In this document: positions 61,042 to 64,000 of the stretch, piece by piece
Numbering within the stretch: the stretch's first letter is position 1
How the letters are laid out: every line of letters begins with the position of its first letter
Assembly: GCA_023091665.1 (NCBI GenBank)
Contig: JALJCQ010000001.1
Coordinates: forward strand, 124,001 to 188,000
DNA length: 64,000 nt
Reading direction: 5' to 3'
Origin: Pythium myriotylum
Taxonomy: Eukaryota > Oomycota > Peronosporomycetes > Pythiales > Pythiaceae
The notes under the pieces: model-generated
The model's database searches: none
Seen by the model: only the letters and a program-made list of their open reading frames with translations
Told to the model about the DNA's origin: nothing
Position numbers and translations under genes: made by a program

Positions 61042-61719
61042 GGACAGAAGCCGGTGGGAAGTGATCAGGTGTGGCAAGCCGAAAGATGACGGACAACAAG
61101 AAGCGCATGCACGGGGCCCCAGGAGATCAAGCGACAAGCGGCAGCGGCTGAGGCCCGCACGATCCCACAGGAGAGCGCTGCTGAGGGACGCGAAGACAAA
61201 TCGGCAAGATACGCGGCCTGCAGCGCCGTAGCTCGAGAAACTTCAAGACCGCGCGGCGCAGAGTACAAAAAACGGTACGGATGACCCCAATGCAAGCATG
61301 CGCGTACAGAAAGTCAAGCCTCCATCCCCACTCAATGACCATCGCGGAACAAGACTGTGAAGAGAGGCGCTGGTTCACAAGGTCCAGTCTCATGGATGAA
61401 CGCTTCGAGAGTAAACGACAGTGATGACCAAGCTCTCGAACATTTTTGAATCGGATTTGAGTCGTAGCATCGAACGCGCAAGTGGACAGGGGACGACTAT
61501 GGACCGACAAGCGCTGACGATGGCGCGCCGGTCATCACTACGAAAAGAAAAAGGCTGCTGATGAAGACTCACTGAAGAATTGCGGTCGCATGCTGAAGTT
61601 GCGAGCGAAAACGACCCCATGGTCATCGGTGGGGCGCGCGATGCAGTGCTGTTGTGATGGAGCGGCGATCCAAGTATGCTCGCTCTTCTTCGCGGTGCTG
61701 GAGCTTCGCAGGGGACGGC
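61042..61719 (+). pseudogene. Remnants of SANT and helicase genes in G2
   Basis: 61418-61535 follows G1 13659-13775 (ACAGTGATGACCAAGCT, GGGGACG, ACCGACAAG, CTGAC, ATGGCGCGCCG). From about 61585 it follows the end of the helicase gene and its downstream flank (G1 17720-17853), up to GCTTCGCAGGGGACGGC before the LTR. Everything between has been lost, and stops interrupt what remains. A degenerate motif copy lies at 61058. Confidence 0.8.
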
Positions 61720-62511
61720 TGTGGTATAGCGCCCCGATTCCGCGGGCATGAGTTTCTGCAAGCGCTAGGTGATCAGTCAGGCGAAGGTGTCCACGACCAA
61801 GTCCCAAGGAAGTGATCAGTCTGGCGTACCCTTAGTACCCAAGTCAAGACGAAGTGAACAGTCTGCCCAAGTCAAGATTCCGTATTCCAGACTCGGCGGT
61901 ACAAGTTATCGTATTTCTCTTTATTCAGAAGCCTCACATAAAAACAGTAGGAGTAGGAGCCTTACATTTGACAGATTTCCGTAGGTAGGAATGGGTGCTT
62001 GCCACCCAATAACCCACGGAAAGGGGGCGATTCTCCGCCGCTAATTCCGTGGGAGTCAGTCCACAATTTTTCCTCCTTCTCACAGAAGCCCCCTGATCCT
62101 CCCTCAACAGTAGCCCGTCAGTATCTCGAGGAAGTTACTAAGAGTTTCGAAGTGATCAGTCTGGTCGATCGGCCGCCTGTTTTGGGTACAGTCGCGATCC
62201 GAAGTGATCAGTCTGGCCGAGGGCCGGGTGGTTTTGCCTGCGCTTCCTGCCAAGTTCCCCGTAGGAGTTCTCCAGGAGCTTCATCGTCTTCAAGCCGTTC
62301 TTTCTCGCTGCCTCTAGACTTGTGAGGGTCTAGTTGTAGTGTCGTGTCAGAGTTCCGGGTCTCCGCTTCAAAGAAGTTGTGATATCCGGGTCTGAAGCGA
62401 GTGTTCGAAGCACGCAAGATCCACCCCTTTCCTGAGAATATTGTTGCCGTCGGTGACTCAAGAGCGAGCCTACGTACGCCAGGTGCCCGTTTTTGATTCT
62501 GCCACACGACA
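61720..62511 (+). repeat. G2 3' LTR
   Basis: 792 bp, nearly identical to 53437-54231; a 3-base deletion in the second motif copy (GTCTGCCC at 61861) is the visible difference. Motif copies at 61809, 62149 and 62201; hairpin at 62013-62053. Confidence 0.9.
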
Positions 62512-64000
62512 TATGCATCGCCTCAGCCCACCACTGGCGATCGACGTTCCTGTACATCATCATCGACCGAGCCATCTCGGTAATGGTCCTGTTCATTCGC
62601 TCTGCGACTCCATTTTGCTGCGGTGAATACGGCACGGTGAGTTGGTGTACGATCCCGTTCGTCTCACAAAACAACTTGAACTTCTTGTTCACGTATTCAC
62701 CCCCGTTGTCCGTGCGGAGGTATTTGATCTTACCACCAAGCTGATTTTCCATGCGCGCCTTGTAGATCTTGAAATGATTCAACACCTCCGACTTGGTCTT
62801 TAGAAAATAGATCGCGACGTACTTGGAGTAGTCGTCGATGAACGTGACCGCATACTTCGCCTTTCCACGGGATGGAGCTTTCATGGGGCCCATGAGATCA
62901 CTGCGCACCAGTTGTAGCGGTGCCGTCGTCTTCAGTGATCCACGTGGGCCAACGGGAAAATGCTCAACAGTCATCTTGCCCTGGGCGCACGCGTCACACA
63001 TCGTCGTCATTCGTTCGCTGGACACCTGCGCCGGAACCCCAACACTGGTCCGCACGATATCCTTCAGTCGCGTCGCCGAAACGTGGCCTAGCCGAGCATG
63101 CCACAACTCAAGCTGATGGTCCGACGTATTAGCACCATCACGTTCAACAGGCTCGTTGACCACAGAGCCTGGCCACACACGGATTGAAAGGGTCTCGTCT
63201 GCATCATCATCCATTGCCACGTTATCCACGTGGTCTTCAACATGATTCGCTGCCTCAGCTTGCATAGTGTACGATTTCGCAACCCGAGGGACCTCCAACA
63301 GTTGCCTACCGTGGCGCGTAATCACACAGACGTCACGCTTGAACAGCACTTCGGCCGACTTGTCGGTCAGTGCTGACACCGAGATGAGGCGTTTGTCCAA
63401 TCCTGGCACGTGTAGAACACCGGTGAGGGTCACACGACTCCCGTCGCTAGCCTTGAAGCTGACGTCACCGGACCCGATCGCGTGCAGCATGTTTCCATTC
63501 GCCATGGCAATGGCAACATTCACGGCAAAAACTTCATAGTTCGCGAGGTCTTTGCGAGCGAAAGTCATATGGGACGTGGCGCCACTGTCCACGAGCCAAC
63601 CCACTACACGGGAGCATGTCACAGAAAATACATGCTCGTCAGATTGACCCTTCGAACGACAGTCCGCTTCCTTGTGACCGATACGGTTACACTTGAAGCA
63701 CCGACCCTTGAACTTGCCCTTGCCCTTCGCTGAGTGATGGTTACGCTTGTCCTGGCCACGGTTGCTGCCAAACCGACGGCTGCCGCCCTTGCCGTGACCT
63801 TGGTTCGTGGCGCGCAGCGCGCTCTCGCTCACCTCCTTCTCCTCCATGCGTTCGTACTCACGGCGTAGCATCTCCATCGCCGAGAGCACCGTCACGTTGC
63901 TCATGTTCTCGAGTATCTTCACAATCATGTCGTAGTCGCTCGAGAGACTGCCGAGAAGCACCACGAGCTTCTCGTCCTCCTTCATCTCCTCACCAATCGC
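62512..64000 (-). mobile_element. pol: Copia Gag end, protease and integrase (5' part off-window)
   Basis: The frame is open from the right edge. Gag ends with a zinc knuckle CFKCNRIGHKEADC. The protease has VGWLVDSGATSHM (catalytic DSGA). The integrase has its HHCC segment (LWHARLGHVSATRLK to CDACAQGK) and DDE residues in LVRSDLMGP, YLRTDNGGEY and PQQNGVAERMNRT. It breaks at 62512 in the codon where G2 is inserted and continues at 53436. The N terminus of Gag and the 5' LTR are outside the window. Confidence 0.9.

Larger units (their letters stand above)
53437..62511 (+). mobile_element. Element G2: Gypsy LTRs enclosing Polinton-like virus genes and a CRN gene
   Basis: LTRs of the G1 family lie at 53437-54231 and 61720-62511. 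TATG is duplicated at 53433-53436 and 62512-62515; removing G2 and one TATG rejoins the Copia integrase frame. Inside are the first 174 bases of gag, an AT-rich block with virus genes (54416-57842), a CRN gene (58003-59880) and another virus-like gene (60317-60631). Decayed pieces of the SANT and helicase genes (61418-61719) lie next to the 3' LTR. The LTRs differ by a 3-base deletion (61866) and little else, so integration is recent. Whether the foreign genes travelled with it or arrived after integration is open. Confidence 0.88.

Overview
The window looks like a repeat-rich effector region of an oomycete nuclear genome, most likely Phytophthora or a close relative. The evidence is one full-length Crinkler (CRN) protein with LFLAK and HVLVxxP motifs, a broken second CRN, small secreted cysteine-rich proteins, oomycete-type initiator sequences of the TCATTCC/CATTT kind upstream of several genes, and very short GT-AG introns (68-72 bp). 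The species cannot be told from sequence alone. I saw no rRNA, tRNA or CRISPR array.

Layout. (1) 1-4.7 kb: a coiled-coil gene leaving the left edge, a diverging partial copy of it, a broken P-loop GTPase gene with an inverted paralogue fragment, LINE scraps and a MITE with clear terminal inverted repeats. (2) 4.7-18.6 kb: a complete 13.9-kb Gypsy-type LTR element (called G1 here) with nearly identical LTRs and a 4-bp target duplication. It has gag, protease, and RNase H-integrase-chromodomain, but no reverse transcriptase. It carries two extra genes, a SANT/Myb-like protein and a UPF1-like SF1 helicase. A 16-base motif, GAAGTGATCAGTCTGG (or GAACA in the middle), is scattered about 26 times through it, always on the + strand, in LTRs, spacers and three different coding frames. 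(3) 18.6-27.7 kb: older Gypsy relatives, a broken 632-residue gene of unknown role and DNA-transposon scraps. (4) 28-36 kb: a frameshifted CRN gene, an intact NDUFAF7-like mitochondrial methyltransferase with two introns, and an intact secreted protein-arginine deiminase. (5) 37.5-50 kb: a tandem family of seven small secreted six-cysteine proteins (five open, two broken) mixed with LINE fragments. (6) 51-64 kb: a Copia element split by a second Gypsy element (G2, 53437-62511) of the same family as G1.

The most unusual object is G2. Between its two LTRs most of the retroelement has been replaced by AT-rich genes of a Polinton-like virus (major capsid protein, adenain-like protease, S74 fibre-tip domain, ExoX-like domains) and a full-length CRN effector gene. 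Remnants of the SANT and helicase genes survive next to its 3' LTR, so these two genes belong to the family and not just to one copy. The SANT/helicase cargo together with the dispersed motif suggests a possible element-specific DNA-binding system, comparable in outline to the anti-silencing VANC proteins of plant VANDAL transposons. That function is an inference; the motif, its orientation and the gene content are read directly.
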